A stretch of DNA of 29,793 nt. Origin: Parcubacteria group bacterium GW2011_GWD2_43_10 (GTDB lineage Bacteria > Patescibacteriota > Patescibacteriia > Veblenbacterales > UBA10138). Positions 8,338-16,594 of the stretch are shown piece after piece (within the stretch, counting starts at the first letter, position 1; each line of letters begins with the position of its first letter). Position numbers and translations under genes: made by a program. The notes below the pieces were generated by a model. It had not been told where the DNA came from and made no database searches. It worked only from the letters and a program-made list of their open reading frames with translations. Location of the stretch: NCBI GenBank assembly GCA_000995845.1, contig LCEZ01000001.1, positions 1-29,793 of the forward strand, in the 5' to 3' direction.

Positions 8338-9537
8338 TCAAGGTAAATACTCCAGCGGGTTTACGGGAATACCATTAGAACGGATTTCAAAATGCAAATG
8401 TGGCCCAGTAGTTAAGCGCCCGGCGCCAGAGGTGCCAGGCAGGCCGCCAACCGCGCCAATGGATTGCCCCTTGGTAACATAAGTCCCCTCTTCTACGTCA
8501 ATACGGCTGACATGACCGTAAACAGTGGCAAAGCCATCTTTGTGCACTAGCATTATATAGCTGTAACCTAAGCCCGCGGCTTTAGCCCGGGCGACATAGC
8601 CTGAAGCCGCGGCTTTAATAGCTGTACCTTGGGGTTTGGGAATATCAATAGCAGGATGTTCAAAATAACGGCGGAAAATATAAGTCGGGTCGTAAAAATA
8701 AGTTGATATGCCTTTATTAGGTGTTACCGGCCAAATAAAATTGGTATCACCTAATTGGGCTAAGGCCTCGGGGCCGGCTAGTTGTAAACGGTTTCTGATT
8801 TCCGATTCCAGTTCAGCCACTTCCCGGTTAGCCTGGGTACGCTCCTCTTCAGTTTGCGCGAGTAGCGTTTGGTAACGATTTTCTGATTGCCTGGTTTGCT
8901 GCAAGATTAAGGCTTTGGTTTGCTGTTCAGATTCCAAATTGGCTTTGGCTAATTCAATTTCTTCCCTTGATTTAACCAATTGCACCCGGTAACTGGCCAA
9001 GTTTTGTTGTTGCCGTACCAATTCAGCCTTGACGATCTTAAGATCAGCAATGTCATTTTGTAAGGCCTTTTCCAGTTCCTCTAAATAATTAAGCTGGTCA
9101 AAAAAAGCGCCCAAGGATGAGTTCAGGACTAAGACTTCAAGCAAAGTTTTCTGATCAGCTTGATAAAGCTGGCGAACGAGTTCACTAATTTGGGATTTTT
9201 TTTGAGAAATATCAGCTTCGCGAGCGGCAATATCCAATGTGACTGCCTGAATCTGCAATGTTACCGTATTTAATTTTAATTCATTAGCCTCCAACTCAAG
9301 TGCGGCTTGCTCTATTTTATCATCTAGAATATTTAATTGGTTACGTAGTGATGAAACTTGGTTTTGTTTATCAACAATAGCATTTTGGTAAGTCTCAATC
9401 CTCTTCTTTAGTGTCTCCAGCTCCTGCTGTTTAGTCTGAATCTGATTATTCAGATCAATAACCGTATCATCAACTGCTGCCACTGGTAAGGCTATAAAAA
9501 ATAGTAAACAGATAAAAGCTGTTGCAAATTTTCTCAT
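8338..9537 (-). CDS. Secreted EnvC-like M23 (LytM) metallopeptidase with long coiled coil
   Basis: Predicted cell-wall endopeptidase or regulator of amidases. A signal peptide (residues 1 to about 21, ending LPVAAVDD) is followed by a coiled coil from about 25 to 270 with the EnvC/PcsB pattern. The LytM domain runs from about 285 to 399. Zinc ligands are seen in EHPAIDIPKPQG (His and Asp) and GPHLHFEIR (HxH), and YGHVS supplies the second catalytic histidine region, so the peptidase looks active, unlike E. coli EnvC. It is the last gene of the ThpR-Nudix/gltX/M23 operon and starts 3 bases after gltX. It ends facing the SPFH terminator. Confidence 0.93.
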   Translation of the reverse strand: MRKFATAFICLLFFIALPVAAVDDTVIDLNNQIQTKQQELETLKKRIETYQNAIVDKQNQVSSLRNQLNILDDKIEQAALELEANELKLNTVTLQIQAVTLDIAAREADISQKKSQISELVRQLYQADQKTLLEVLVLNSSLGAFFDQLNYLEELEKALQNDIADLKIVKAELVRQQQNLASYRVQLVKSREEIELAKANLESEQQTKALILQQTRQSENRYQTLLAQTEEERTQANREVAELESEIRNRLQLAGPEALAQLGDTNFIWPVTPNKGISTYFYDPTYIFRRYFEHPAIDIPKPQGTAIKAAASGYVARAKAAGLGYSYIMLVHKDGFATVYGHVSRIDVEEGTYVTKGQSIGAVGGLPGTSGAGRLTTGPHLHFEIRSNGIPVNPLEYLP

Positions 9538-9540
9538 GTC

Positions 9541-10992
9541 TTAATCGGCTAATAAACTTTCGGCTTGGGCCAGTCGTGTTAGGGTTTCTTTTTGTCCCAA
9601 TACCCAAGCTACACCAAAAACATCAGGTGATTCTTTCTCGCCAGTTAAAGCTAAACGGACCGGCCATAAGATATCACGCCGACTAAAAGTGCCGGGGCGG
9701 ACCAGAACTTCCAGAGCATCTTTGATTTCTTGGCTGGTCCAGCTAGTAAGCCTCTGCAGCACATGATGAGCTGATTTTATGGCATGTAAAGTTTTTTCAG
9801 GTGTGCTGTTTTTTGGAATTATAATTTCAGTATTGAGTTCAACTTGCGGTCGAAAAAACCAAGAAGCGTGCTCTTTAATTGAGGCCAAGGTAATTAATCG
9901 GTCACGCATTAATTCAGTTAAAGCGCCGGTATCGCGTGGTGCCTGATTGTAGCTGGCGCACATTTCTTCGTAATAAGGCTTTAAAAGATTATCTAATTCT
10001 GAGACAGGTAAATGGCGGAGATAAGAACTATTTAGCCAATTCAATTTTGCTAAGTTAAAAATAGCCCCGGCTTTTTGAGCCCTAGACAAGTCAAACTCTT
10101 TAGTTAAGTCCGCCAGGGTAAAAAATTCCCGGTCATCTTTTGGATGCCAGCCTAGAAAGGCTAAATAATTAACCATAGCCTCAGGCAGATAACCTTGCGC
10201 TTGATATGTTTGCACCCAAACAGCTTCACCATCCTTGCGCTTGGAAAGTTTGGTTTTTTTCTCGTTGAGTACATTTGGCAAGTGAGCAAACTCCGGCGTA
10301 CTCCAACCAAAGCCTTGGTAAATCAGTAAGTGCTTAGGTGTGGAAGGTAGCCATTCCTCCCCCCTAATCACATGCGTAATTTCCATTAAATGATCATCAA
10401 CCACATTAGCCAGATGATAAGTTGGAAAACCATCTGATTTTAATAAAACCGAATCATCTAAGCTGGTATTATCAACTTTTATCTGACCGCGGATTAAATC
10501 ATTAAAAATAGTTTGGCCGGCGGGTATTTTTAACCTGACAATATAGGGTAACTTAGCTTCAAGTTTAGCTTTTATCTCTTCAGGCTTAAGGTTCAAACAA
10601 GCTCGATCGTATTTGGTGATTTGTTTTTCCGCTTCTTGCACGCGGCGTAAAACCTCCAAACGTTGAGCTGAACAAAAACAGTAGTAAGCTCCACCCCGGT
10701 TGATTAATTCATCAGCTTGCTTTTTATAGATAGGTAGTCTCTCCGATTGAATATAAGGCACATAAGGTCCGCCAATATCCGGACCTTCATCCCAGGTTAA
10801 GCCTAGCCAAGCTAAGCCCCCTAACATTCTTTTTAAACTGCCCTCAACCAATCTTTCCTGATCAGTGTCTTCCAAGCGCATGATGAATTTGCCATCATTC
10901 TTTTTGGCAAATAGATAATTATACAGCGCTGTCCGGGCACTGCCTAAATGTAATTCACCGGTTGGGGAAGGGGCAAAACGTACTCTGACCAT
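9541..10992 (-). CDS. gltX: Glutamyl-tRNA synthetase
   Basis: Class I synthetase that charges tRNA-Glu. The start RVRFAPSPTGELHLGSARTA contains the HIGH motif as HLGS. LEDTDQERLVEGS is the glutamate-recognition region. The second ATP-binding motif KMSKS is present as KLSKR in KKTKLSKRKDGE. A possible zinc site is partly kept: YYCFCSAQRLE, then YDRACLN. The anticodon-binding part occupies the last 150 residues. At 483 residues it has the usual length. Whether it discriminates against tRNA-Gln cannot be decided here. It follows the ThpR-Nudix gene by 2 bases. Confidence 0.96.
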   Translation of the reverse strand: MVRVRFAPSPTGELHLGSARTALYNYLFAKKNDGKFIMRLEDTDQERLVEGSLKRMLGGLAWLGLTWDEGPDIGGPYVPYIQSERLPIYKKQADELINRGGAYYCFCSAQRLEVLRRVQEAEKQITKYDRACLNLKPEEIKAKLEAKLPYIVRLKIPAGQTIFNDLIRGQIKVDNTSLDDSVLLKSDGFPTYHLANVVDDHLMEITHVIRGEEWLPSTPKHLLIYQGFGWSTPEFAHLPNVLNEKKTKLSKRKDGEAVWVQTYQAQGYLPEAMVNYLAFLGWHPKDDREFFTLADLTKEFDLSRAQKAGAIFNLAKLNWLNSSYLRHLPVSELDNLLKPYYEEMCASYNQAPRDTGALTELMRDRLITLASIKEHASWFFRPQVELNTEIIIPKNSTPEKTLHAIKSAHHVLQRLTSWTSQEIKDALEVLVRPGTFSRRDILWPVRLALTGEKESPDVFGVAWVLGQKETLTRLAQAESLLAD

Positions 10993-10994
10993 AA

Positions 10995-12002
10995 TTATGA
11001 GCCTTTAGTAATCATCTTATTTAATTCTACCATAGCTAGTTTACCCATAGGTCGTCGAATTGGATTTAATGCTTTCATTACCCGAGAGATTGGGAACCAA
11101 TGTACGGCCGCGGCTTCACGAGGGTCTGGAGTTAATTTTGGTCGAATTTCATTCACTTTAACAATAGCCAAACTTTGTTCTTGCCCAATATACCCCTTCT
11201 TTTCAAGGTCTTGGCCAGTGCGAATAAGCTTTTTGGGCCAATTATACTTATAAATCCTTTCTCGCAGTTTTAATATATGGATATTGAGCAAGCCCAGTTC
11301 TTCCTTAAGTTCATGTTTAACTGTTTGTTCAAAACTGTCGCCTGTTTTAACACCGCCTTGTGGAAACTGCCAGTATTCTTTTATATGTTCACGATGCTTA
11401 ATCAAAAGAACCTCATTTTTTGGGTTGATTATACAGATCGCAATATTAGGCCTAAGAGGCCCCTGAGGCGCTTTAGAGCTCAATTTTAAGGCTTCCAGAC
11501 GCTTGTAAACAGGCCCCTTTGGTGTCAAAGTGCTTTGCATTAGGCTAAGCTGATTAACTGTAAACTTTATATTCAAAGCTGGCATAACCGGTAGCGTTGA
11601 TTTAAATAGCGGCGATTTAAGGCGAACTAAAGTTAAGTGAGGTTTTAAAGAGCTAGCTGGTATTTTAATTTTCTTAAGGCTGTTAATTACTGCTTGTTGC
11701 AGTCTTAAGAAATCAGCTGAGGGTTTAAAAGAAAAAGCAATTAAACGTGGAGATTTTGGTGGTAAGGTAACAATATTACCCAGAACAAGCTCAAACGTTC
11801 TTATAGGGGCAATAGCTATTTTTAGTTGCTGGGCTATTACCTGAGAGTCTGTGTCTTTAACCTCACCAATAAAAGCCAAGGTAAGATGCAGGTTATGCTG
11901 CTCTACCCATTTACCCCGTAAAGTTTGTCTTAGGGGGTATGTAGCTTTTGTTATTTTTTCTTGCCAGACTGGCGCCAATTCAATAGCAACAAATACTCGC
12001 AT
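10995..12002 (-). CDS. thpR: Fusion of a 2'-5' RNA ligase/RNA 2',3'-cyclic phosphodiesterase with an RppH-like Nudix hydrolase
   Basis: Two RNA-end enzymes in one 335-residue chain. Residues 1 to about 175 form a 2H phosphoesterase domain (ThpR/LigT): MRVFVAIEL at the start and two HxT motifs, His39-Leu-Thr41 and His122-Leu-Thr124. Residues about 183-335 form a Nudix domain that looks like RppH, the mRNA 5' pyrophosphohydrolase: RPNIAICIIN, then WQFPQGGVKTGD and the Nudix box ending in HELKEELGL. The three Nudix-box glutamates Glu231, Glu234 and Glu235 are kept. The box arginine is His230, and the first box acid is Asp rather than Glu. The reading frame is continuous, so this is a real fusion. 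Likely role: removing 5' pyrophosphate and opening 2',3'-cyclic phosphate ends in RNA turnover. First gene of its operon. Confidence 0.88.
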   Translation of the reverse strand: MRVFVAIELAPVWQEKITKATYPLRQTLRGKWVEQHNLHLTLAFIGEVKDTDSQVIAQQLKIAIAPIRTFELVLGNIVTLPPKSPRLIAFSFKPSADFLRLQQAVINSLKKIKIPASSLKPHLTLVRLKSPLFKSTLPVMPALNIKFTVNQLSLMQSTLTPKGPVYKRLEALKLSSKAPQGPLRPNIAICIINPKNEVLLIKHREHIKEYWQFPQGGVKTGDSFEQTVKHELKEELGLLNIHILKLRERIYKYNWPKKLIRTGQDLEKKGYIGQEQSLAIVKVNEIRPKLTPDPREAAAVHWFPISRVMKALNPIRRPMGKLAMVELNKMITKGS

Positions 12003-12052
12003 ATATTATAACTAAATCTTAACATGATAAGATGCCTATTAGCCAGTAATCA

Positions 12053-12061
12053 TGGTATAAT
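12053..12061 (+). promoter_or_regulatory. Extended -10 promoter giving a leaderless transcript
   Basis: TGGTATAAT contains a perfect -10 box (12056-12061) and the TGn extension. Only 8 bases separate it from the ATG at 12070, so transcription would start at or next to the start codon. The -35 position is poor (TGCCTA at 17 bases), as is usual with extended -10 promoters. It drives the lysozyme-like/LigB/priA/def/fmt operon. It lies in the 67-base divergent spacer shared with the ThpR-Nudix gene. Confidence 0.68.
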
Positions 12062-12069
12062 GCTTATGT

Positions 12070-13464
12070 ATGACACAGCGTAAATCACGCTTATTTTTTA
12101 TACTAATTATGCTAGCTTTTTTGGCCAGCAGCTTTTGGCCGTCCGCACCCTTAGCCGCCCAAACTAATTTTGCTTATAATTATATAATTTCGGATTATGA
12201 TCTGACCGATTATCAGTCTATGGATTTAAATCAAATCCAGTCTTTTTTAGTGAGCAAGAGCAGCTCCTTAGCTAATTATTCTGACCCGATTACTCGGCTA
12301 TCGGCCGCTCAGGTTATTTATCAATCAGCTCAAGATTTTCAGATCAGTCCCAAATTTTTGTTAGCTTTAATTCAAAAAGAACAAAGTTTGGTGGAAGATG
12401 GTACACCACTGCCCTCGCAATATGATTGGGCAACCGGTTATGCTGTTTGCGACAGTTGTAGTACTGACGATCCATTAATTCAAAAGTTTAAAGGTTTTTA
12501 TAACCAAGTTTATAACGCGGCCAAGCGTATCAGCACTGTTTATTTAGTTGAGTTGGAATCTAATGGTCAAACCTCGTCAGGTTTTGGCCCGGGGATTGCT
12601 AAACAGGTTGATGGTTTGATAGTGACGCCAGCCAATAAAGCGACGGCGGCACTTTACACTTATACTCCGCACCTTCATGGCAACGAATTATTCTCCCAAG
12701 TTTGGGAAAGATTTTTTGCTCAAATTTACCCGGATGGGACCTTGCTTAATGTTGAGGGTGAACGCGAGGTCTGGTTAATTGAAAATGGTTTTAGACGCGC
12801 TTTTGCCAACAAATCGGTTTATCTTTCACGCTACAGTGATTTTGACAGAGTTTTGTCGGTTAGCCAGACCGACTTGTTGAAATATCCTCTTGGCTTGGAG
12901 ATTAAATTTTCTAATTATTCTTATTTAAAAATTCCGAGCGGCACCGTCTATTTATTGGTTGACGATGAATTAAGGGGCTTTGCTTCAGCTGAGGCCTTGC
13001 GGCGTATTGGCGTGAACCCTGAGGAAATAATTAACGTAACTGAGACTGACCTGAAAGATTATCATGAAGGCCAACCGATCACGATAAATAGTTTGTATCC
13101 GCTGGGGGCACTCTTACAGGATAAAACAAGCGGCGGAGTTTATTGGGTGCAGGATGGGATTAAGCGTCCGATTTGGTCACGAGAAATAATGCAGGTTAAT
13201 TTTGCCAACAGAAAAATAATCGCTAAGTCAGCCGCTGATTTAGCCGGTTATACCACCGGTGAGCCAGTATTATTCCGTGATGGCGAGCTGGTACGATCAG
13301 CTGATGAGCCGGCGGTTTATTTGATCTCTAATGGCGAGCGTCGTCCTTTCCGGTCAGCTGAGGACTTTTTAGCACTGGGTTTTGACTGGCAAAGTGTGAT
13401 CGTCACTACCCCGGTCGCCTTGGCCTTGCATGATTTAGGCGAACCCGTAATAGCTAATTTTTAA
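12070..13464 (+). CDS. Secreted lysozyme-like protein with four C-terminal wall-type repeats
   Basis: A signal peptide (about residues 1-30, cleavage near LAAQT) is followed by a lysozyme-like domain (about 35-220). The pattern ISPKFLLALIQKEQSLV places a candidate catalytic glutamate at Glu104, as in family members that cleave or bind peptidoglycan glycans. The C-terminal half (about 222-464) consists of four repeats of about 55 residues. Each has a strand such as VYLLVDDELRGFAS, VYWVQDGIKRPIWS or VYLISNGERRPFRS, followed by a helix and a V-T-xx-DL-xx-Y-xx-GxP ending. Repeats of this type occur in CPR surface proteins and may bind the wall or surface glycans (inference). CDSC (Cys-Asp-Ser-Cys) near residues 137-140 could form a disulfide. 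First gene of the operon leading to priA-def-fmt. Confidence 0.8.
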   Translation: MTQRKSRLFFILIMLAFLASSFWPSAPLAAQTNFAYNYIISDYDLTDYQSMDLNQIQSFLVSKSSSLANYSDPITRLSAAQVIYQSAQDFQISPKFLLALIQKEQSLVEDGTPLPSQYDWATGYAVCDSCSTDDPLIQKFKGFYNQVYNAAKRISTVYLVELESNGQTSSGFGPGIAKQVDGLIVTPANKATAALYTYTPHLHGNELFSQVWERFFAQIYPDGTLLNVEGEREVWLIENGFRRAFANKSVYLSRYSDFDRVLSVSQTDLLKYPLGLEIKFSNYSYLKIPSGTVYLLVDDELRGFASAEALRRIGVNPEEIINVTETDLKDYHEGQPITINSLYPLGALLQDKTSGGVYWVQDGIKRPIWSREIMQVNFANRKIIAKSAADLAGYTTGEPVLFRDGELVRSADEPAVYLISNGERRPFRSAEDFLALGFDWQSVIVTTPVALALHDLGEPVIANF

Positions 13465-13465
13465 T

Positions 13466-14242
13466 ATGCCAATAATCGGAGCCGCTTTAATTCCCAACTC
13501 TCCCCTGCTTTTACCCAAACTGTCGCCTTTAGTACAGCGGCGCTTAGCTAAAACCAAGCAAGCAATTGATCGTTTAGCCCACGAGTTATATGCTCGCCAA
13601 CCCAGTCTGATTATAATTATAGGTTATACTCAGACTATCTCCGGGGTTTGTAATTTATTACAAGCACCGAAGCTATCATATTCTTTTGCGGAGTGGGGTG
13701 ATGTTGTAACCAAGGGCGAAGTTTTAATCGCTACTGGATTTACTCATAGCCTTAAAGAAAGAGCCGAAGTTAACTTTCCTTTATTGCTTCGTAGTGTTGA
13801 TAGACTGCCAGTGAATTTGGCTGTACCAGTTAATTTATTATCAACGATTTTTTCCCAATCGCCTTTTGTTTTTTTAGAATTACCCAGTAGCATAAATTTG
13901 GATGATTTAACACACTTAAGTACAATTATCAAGGAGCACTGTGATAGTTCGTCAGAAAGAATAGCAATCGTGGCTGTTGGTAATTTGGCCGAGCGGATAA
14001 CCAAATCAAAAAATGAAGCCCAAGTTTATGATAAATATTTTCAAGCCGCTCTTAAACCATTAAATCAGCAGTCATTAGCTAACTTGGATGCAGATTTAAA
14101 GAAACGCGTTAAGGAGACTATTTGGGCGCCGACCTTGCTCACGGCTATGGTGGTAGGAGAAATAGCAACTGAAACAGAAATATTAAGCTATGAAGCACCA
14201 GCTAAGGTTGGTTATATCGTAGCTCAAATTAATTGGTTGTGA
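13466..14242 (+). CDS. LigB/MEMO-like fold protein lacking the metal-binding histidines
   Basis: Resembles the class III extradiol dioxygenase (LigB) and AmmeMemoRadiSam protein B superfamily. The start MPIIGAALIPNSPLLLP matches the family's usual (A)xxPHPPLL(V)P opening, but the histidine is Asn11. The later family motif SGDLSHRL is here VGNLAERI (residues 171-178), so its histidine is Glu176. The usual PH after the central strand is GYTQ. All three expected metal ligands are therefore absent, and an oxygenase activity is unlikely. The remaining fold is well kept over 258 residues, which suggests a binding or structural role. It lies 1 base after the lysozyme-like gene and 8 bases before priA. 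Confidence 0.7.
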   Translation: MPIIGAALIPNSPLLLPKLSPLVQRRLAKTKQAIDRLAHELYARQPSLIIIIGYTQTISGVCNLLQAPKLSYSFAEWGDVVTKGEVLIATGFTHSLKERAEVNFPLLLRSVDRLPVNLAVPVNLLSTIFSQSPFVFLELPSSINLDDLTHLSTIIKEHCDSSSERIAIVAVGNLAERITKSKNEAQVYDKYFQAALKPLNQQSLANLDADLKKRVKETIWAPTLLTAMVVGEIATETEILSYEAPAKVGYIVAQINWL

Positions 14243-14250
14243 GTTAATTT

Positions 14251-16092
14251 ATGTCAGTTAAAGTAGCCCAGGTCGTGCCCCTAAGGCGTTTGCCCAGAAC
14301 CAAGGGGGTATTTGATTATGAAGTGCCGGCCCAGGCCATAGTTGAGGTCGGTGATTTAGTGCAGATACCTTTTAAGAGCAGCTTAGTTGAAGGTATAGTG
14401 TTTGATATTAAGACAGGCGAGGCGACTATAAAAAATTTAAAATCCATCGGCAATACTTTAATCCCTGGGTGCGCCAATCGTCGTCAGTTAAGCTTAATTT
14501 TTTGGCTGGCTAACTACAGCGGTGTTAGTTTGGCCACAGCGGCTAAATTGGTTTTACCATTTAAACCGACTAGTCGATTTATAATTTCACCTATAAAGAA
14601 TAAACCGATTATTAAAGACAAAGCGGGGCTTAAGCCAATTAATATTATTTTTTCTTCATTATCAGCCAAAGAGCAAGTAGTTGATTCGCTGGTTAAGCAA
14701 GTGATAAATCGCGGACAGCAAGTATTGTTATTAGTGCCGGAGATCAGCCTGATTACTGAATGGTCTAACCGATTTAAAAACAATCTGGTTGTTTCCTATT
14801 CAGGCAATGAAAAAACTTCAAACAGCCGATCAGCTTGGAGAGATATTCGCAGTGGGCAAGCAAAAATTATAATTGGCACCCGAGCAGTCCTGTGGCTGAA
14901 TTATTTTAATCTGGGCGGGATAATTATAGATCAGGCTGAAAATGAAAGTTTTATTCAGTCTGAACAAAATCCTAGATACGATACTTTAATGGTCGCTAAT
15001 TATTTAGCTAAACTTTGGAGTGCATCTTTAGCCCAAATTTCACCAGCTCCGCGGCTGGAAAATTGGCAAGCGGTTCAAAAAGGTAATCAAGGGTGGCAAG
15101 AGATTTCAGCTGTCTCGGCAAAATTAAAGGTGATTGATCTTAAAACTTCCCGCAGAGTATTTAAATCAGGCTTGATTTCAGCTGAGCTAAAAACCACCGT
15201 CGACAAAGTTTTGTCTAGGGGTAAAAAGATTTTGCTTTATTTAAATCGTCGGGGCGGCGCCACTTCATCAACTTGTGAGGATTGTGGTTTGGTTGCAATT
15301 TGCCCCCAGTGCCAGCGGTCGTTGGTTCAAAGCAATAATCAAAATGAATTGGTTTGTTTTCATTGTGACTACAAACAAAATGTGGTCATCCCCTGCCCCC
15401 ACTGTGGAGGTTTAAGTGTTAATTATGCCGGTGGCGGTATAGGTAAACTTGCCTTAGAGGCAAAAAAGCTTTGGCCTAGCGCGAAAATACTTACCCTGGA
15501 AGATAAATTTAACGAATCACAAACAAATTTAGCTAATCAGGCTGATATTATTTTAGGCAGCCGAACAGCCGTACGCGCTGTTGCCAACATGCCGTTGGCT
15601 ATGTCGGTTTTGGTCAGGGCTGATGCTGAATTATTATTGCCAGAATTTAGATCAGTTGAGCGTTTGTGGCAGTTAACCAGATATTTAACTTTACAATCAG
15701 CCGAACTGGTGGTTCAAACTAGTAATCCGGACCATTATTTATGGTCTAGTTTAATGACTAGGGATTTAGCCTTATTTTATCGGTCAGAAATGCGGCTTCG
15801 GAAAAAATATTTGTATCCGCCGCTGGTTAAATTAATTCGCTTTACTTGCCAAAATAAAATTGAAAAGTCAGCCCAGAAGCAGGCCGGTTCACTGGTTGAT
15901 ATTCTGAAAAAAAGTTTGCCGCCTGACGCTGAAATAATCGGCCCTTATCCAGATTATTATCGGCTTCGGTCAACCAATTGGCGTTGGCATATACTGATTA
16001 AACATGCTCTCAATTATGAGCCAGCTAATTTATGGCCATTACTGCCTGATGATGTTATAATTGATAATAATCCTTGGTTTATTTTAAGTTGA
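14251..16092 (+). CDS. priA: PriA-like primosomal protein with degenerate helicase motifs
   Basis: Recognised by overall layout and the priA-def-fmt order. The N-terminal DNA-binding part (VGDLVQIPFKSSLVEGIV) is kept. The helicase core is eroded. Walker A, normally GVTGSGKT, is FSSLSAKE (residues 134-141). The DEEH Walker B box is DQAE (227-230). The GSATPSLE motif is QISPAPRLE. The GTQMxxKG motif is GSRTAVRAV. The QVAGRAGR motif has become RYLTLQSAE. The zinc-binding cysteines are intact in four pairs (CEDC, CPQC, CFHC, CPHC, residues about 342-385). The 3' part YPPLVKLIRF, IGPYPDYYRLR and WRWHILIK is normal. It is probably a structural replication-restart factor without ATPase. Actinobacterial PriA is a known example lacking helicase motifs. 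Confidence 0.88.
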   Translation: MSVKVAQVVPLRRLPRTKGVFDYEVPAQAIVEVGDLVQIPFKSSLVEGIVFDIKTGEATIKNLKSIGNTLIPGCANRRQLSLIFWLANYSGVSLATAAKLVLPFKPTSRFIISPIKNKPIIKDKAGLKPINIIFSSLSAKEQVVDSLVKQVINRGQQVLLLVPEISLITEWSNRFKNNLVVSYSGNEKTSNSRSAWRDIRSGQAKIIIGTRAVLWLNYFNLGGIIIDQAENESFIQSEQNPRYDTLMVANYLAKLWSASLAQISPAPRLENWQAVQKGNQGWQEISAVSAKLKVIDLKTSRRVFKSGLISAELKTTVDKVLSRGKKILLYLNRRGGATSSTCEDCGLVAICPQCQRSLVQSNNQNELVCFHCDYKQNVVIPCPHCGGLSVNYAGGGIGKLALEAKKLWPSAKILTLEDKFNESQTNLANQADIILGSRTAVRAVANMPLAMSVLVRADAELLLPEFRSVERLWQLTRYLTLQSAELVVQTSNPDHYLWSSLMTRDLALFYRSEMRLRKKYLYPPLVKLIRFTCQNKIEKSAQKQAGSLVDILKKSLPPDAEIIGPYPDYYRLRSTNWRWHILIKHALNYEPANLWPLLPDDVIIDNNPWFILS

Positions 16093-16111
16093 AATTATTT
16101 TTTGTGATCTT

Positions 16112-16594
16112 ATGTTGCCGTTGATAATAACGCCTAATGAAATATTGCGGGCGGTAGCTAAACCAGCAATCTTGCCGCCAACTGAAGAAGAAATCAAATT
16201 AGCCCAAGGGCTGATAGAAGCTATGAAGCATTACCATGGTATTGGCTTGGCCGCACCGCAGGTCAATGTCAGCACCAGGTTGATTGTGGTCGCGACCGCG
16301 GGCGAACCGACTGTTTATTTTAATCCTGAAATAAGTAAAAATTCCTGGCGAAAAATAGAAATGGAAGAGGGTTGCCTTTCTATTCCCGGAGTGTTTGGTT
16401 TGGTTAAAAGACCGGCGCGGGTTTTAGCCAAATATTTTAATCTGTCTGGCCAAGAAAAAGAAGAATGGTTGGACGGGATGGTTGCCAGAATTTACCAGCA
16501 TGAGGTGGATCATCTTAATGGTATTTTGTTTACTGATAAGGCCACTAAGCTAATTAGCGGTCAGGAATTATTAGCTCAATATGGCTTGGGCTAA
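16112..16594 (+). CDS. def: Peptide deformylase
   Basis: Metal-dependent hydrolase that removes the formyl group from nascent proteins. The three family motifs are all present: GIGLAAPQV (residues 43-51), EEGCLSIPG with metal ligand Cys88, and QHEVDHLNG with His130, Glu131 and His134. The 160 residues match the usual length. It lies 19 bases after priA, and its last 14 bases overlap fmt, so the two products that add and remove the formyl group are translationally coupled. Confidence 0.97.
   Translation: MLPLIITPNEILRAVAKPAILPPTEEEIKLAQGLIEAMKHYHGIGLAAPQVNVSTRLIVVATAGEPTVYFNPEISKNSWRKIEMEEGCLSIPGVFGLVKRPARVLAKYFNLSGQEKEEWLDGMVARIYQHEVDHLNGILFTDKATKLISGQELLAQYGLG

Noticed and set aside
12005..12010. 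Minus-strand TATAAT just upstream of the ThpR-Nudix ATG.
   Set aside because: It is 2 bases from the ATG, so its start point would fall inside the gene; a TGTTAAGAT farther upstream is possible but has no good -35.
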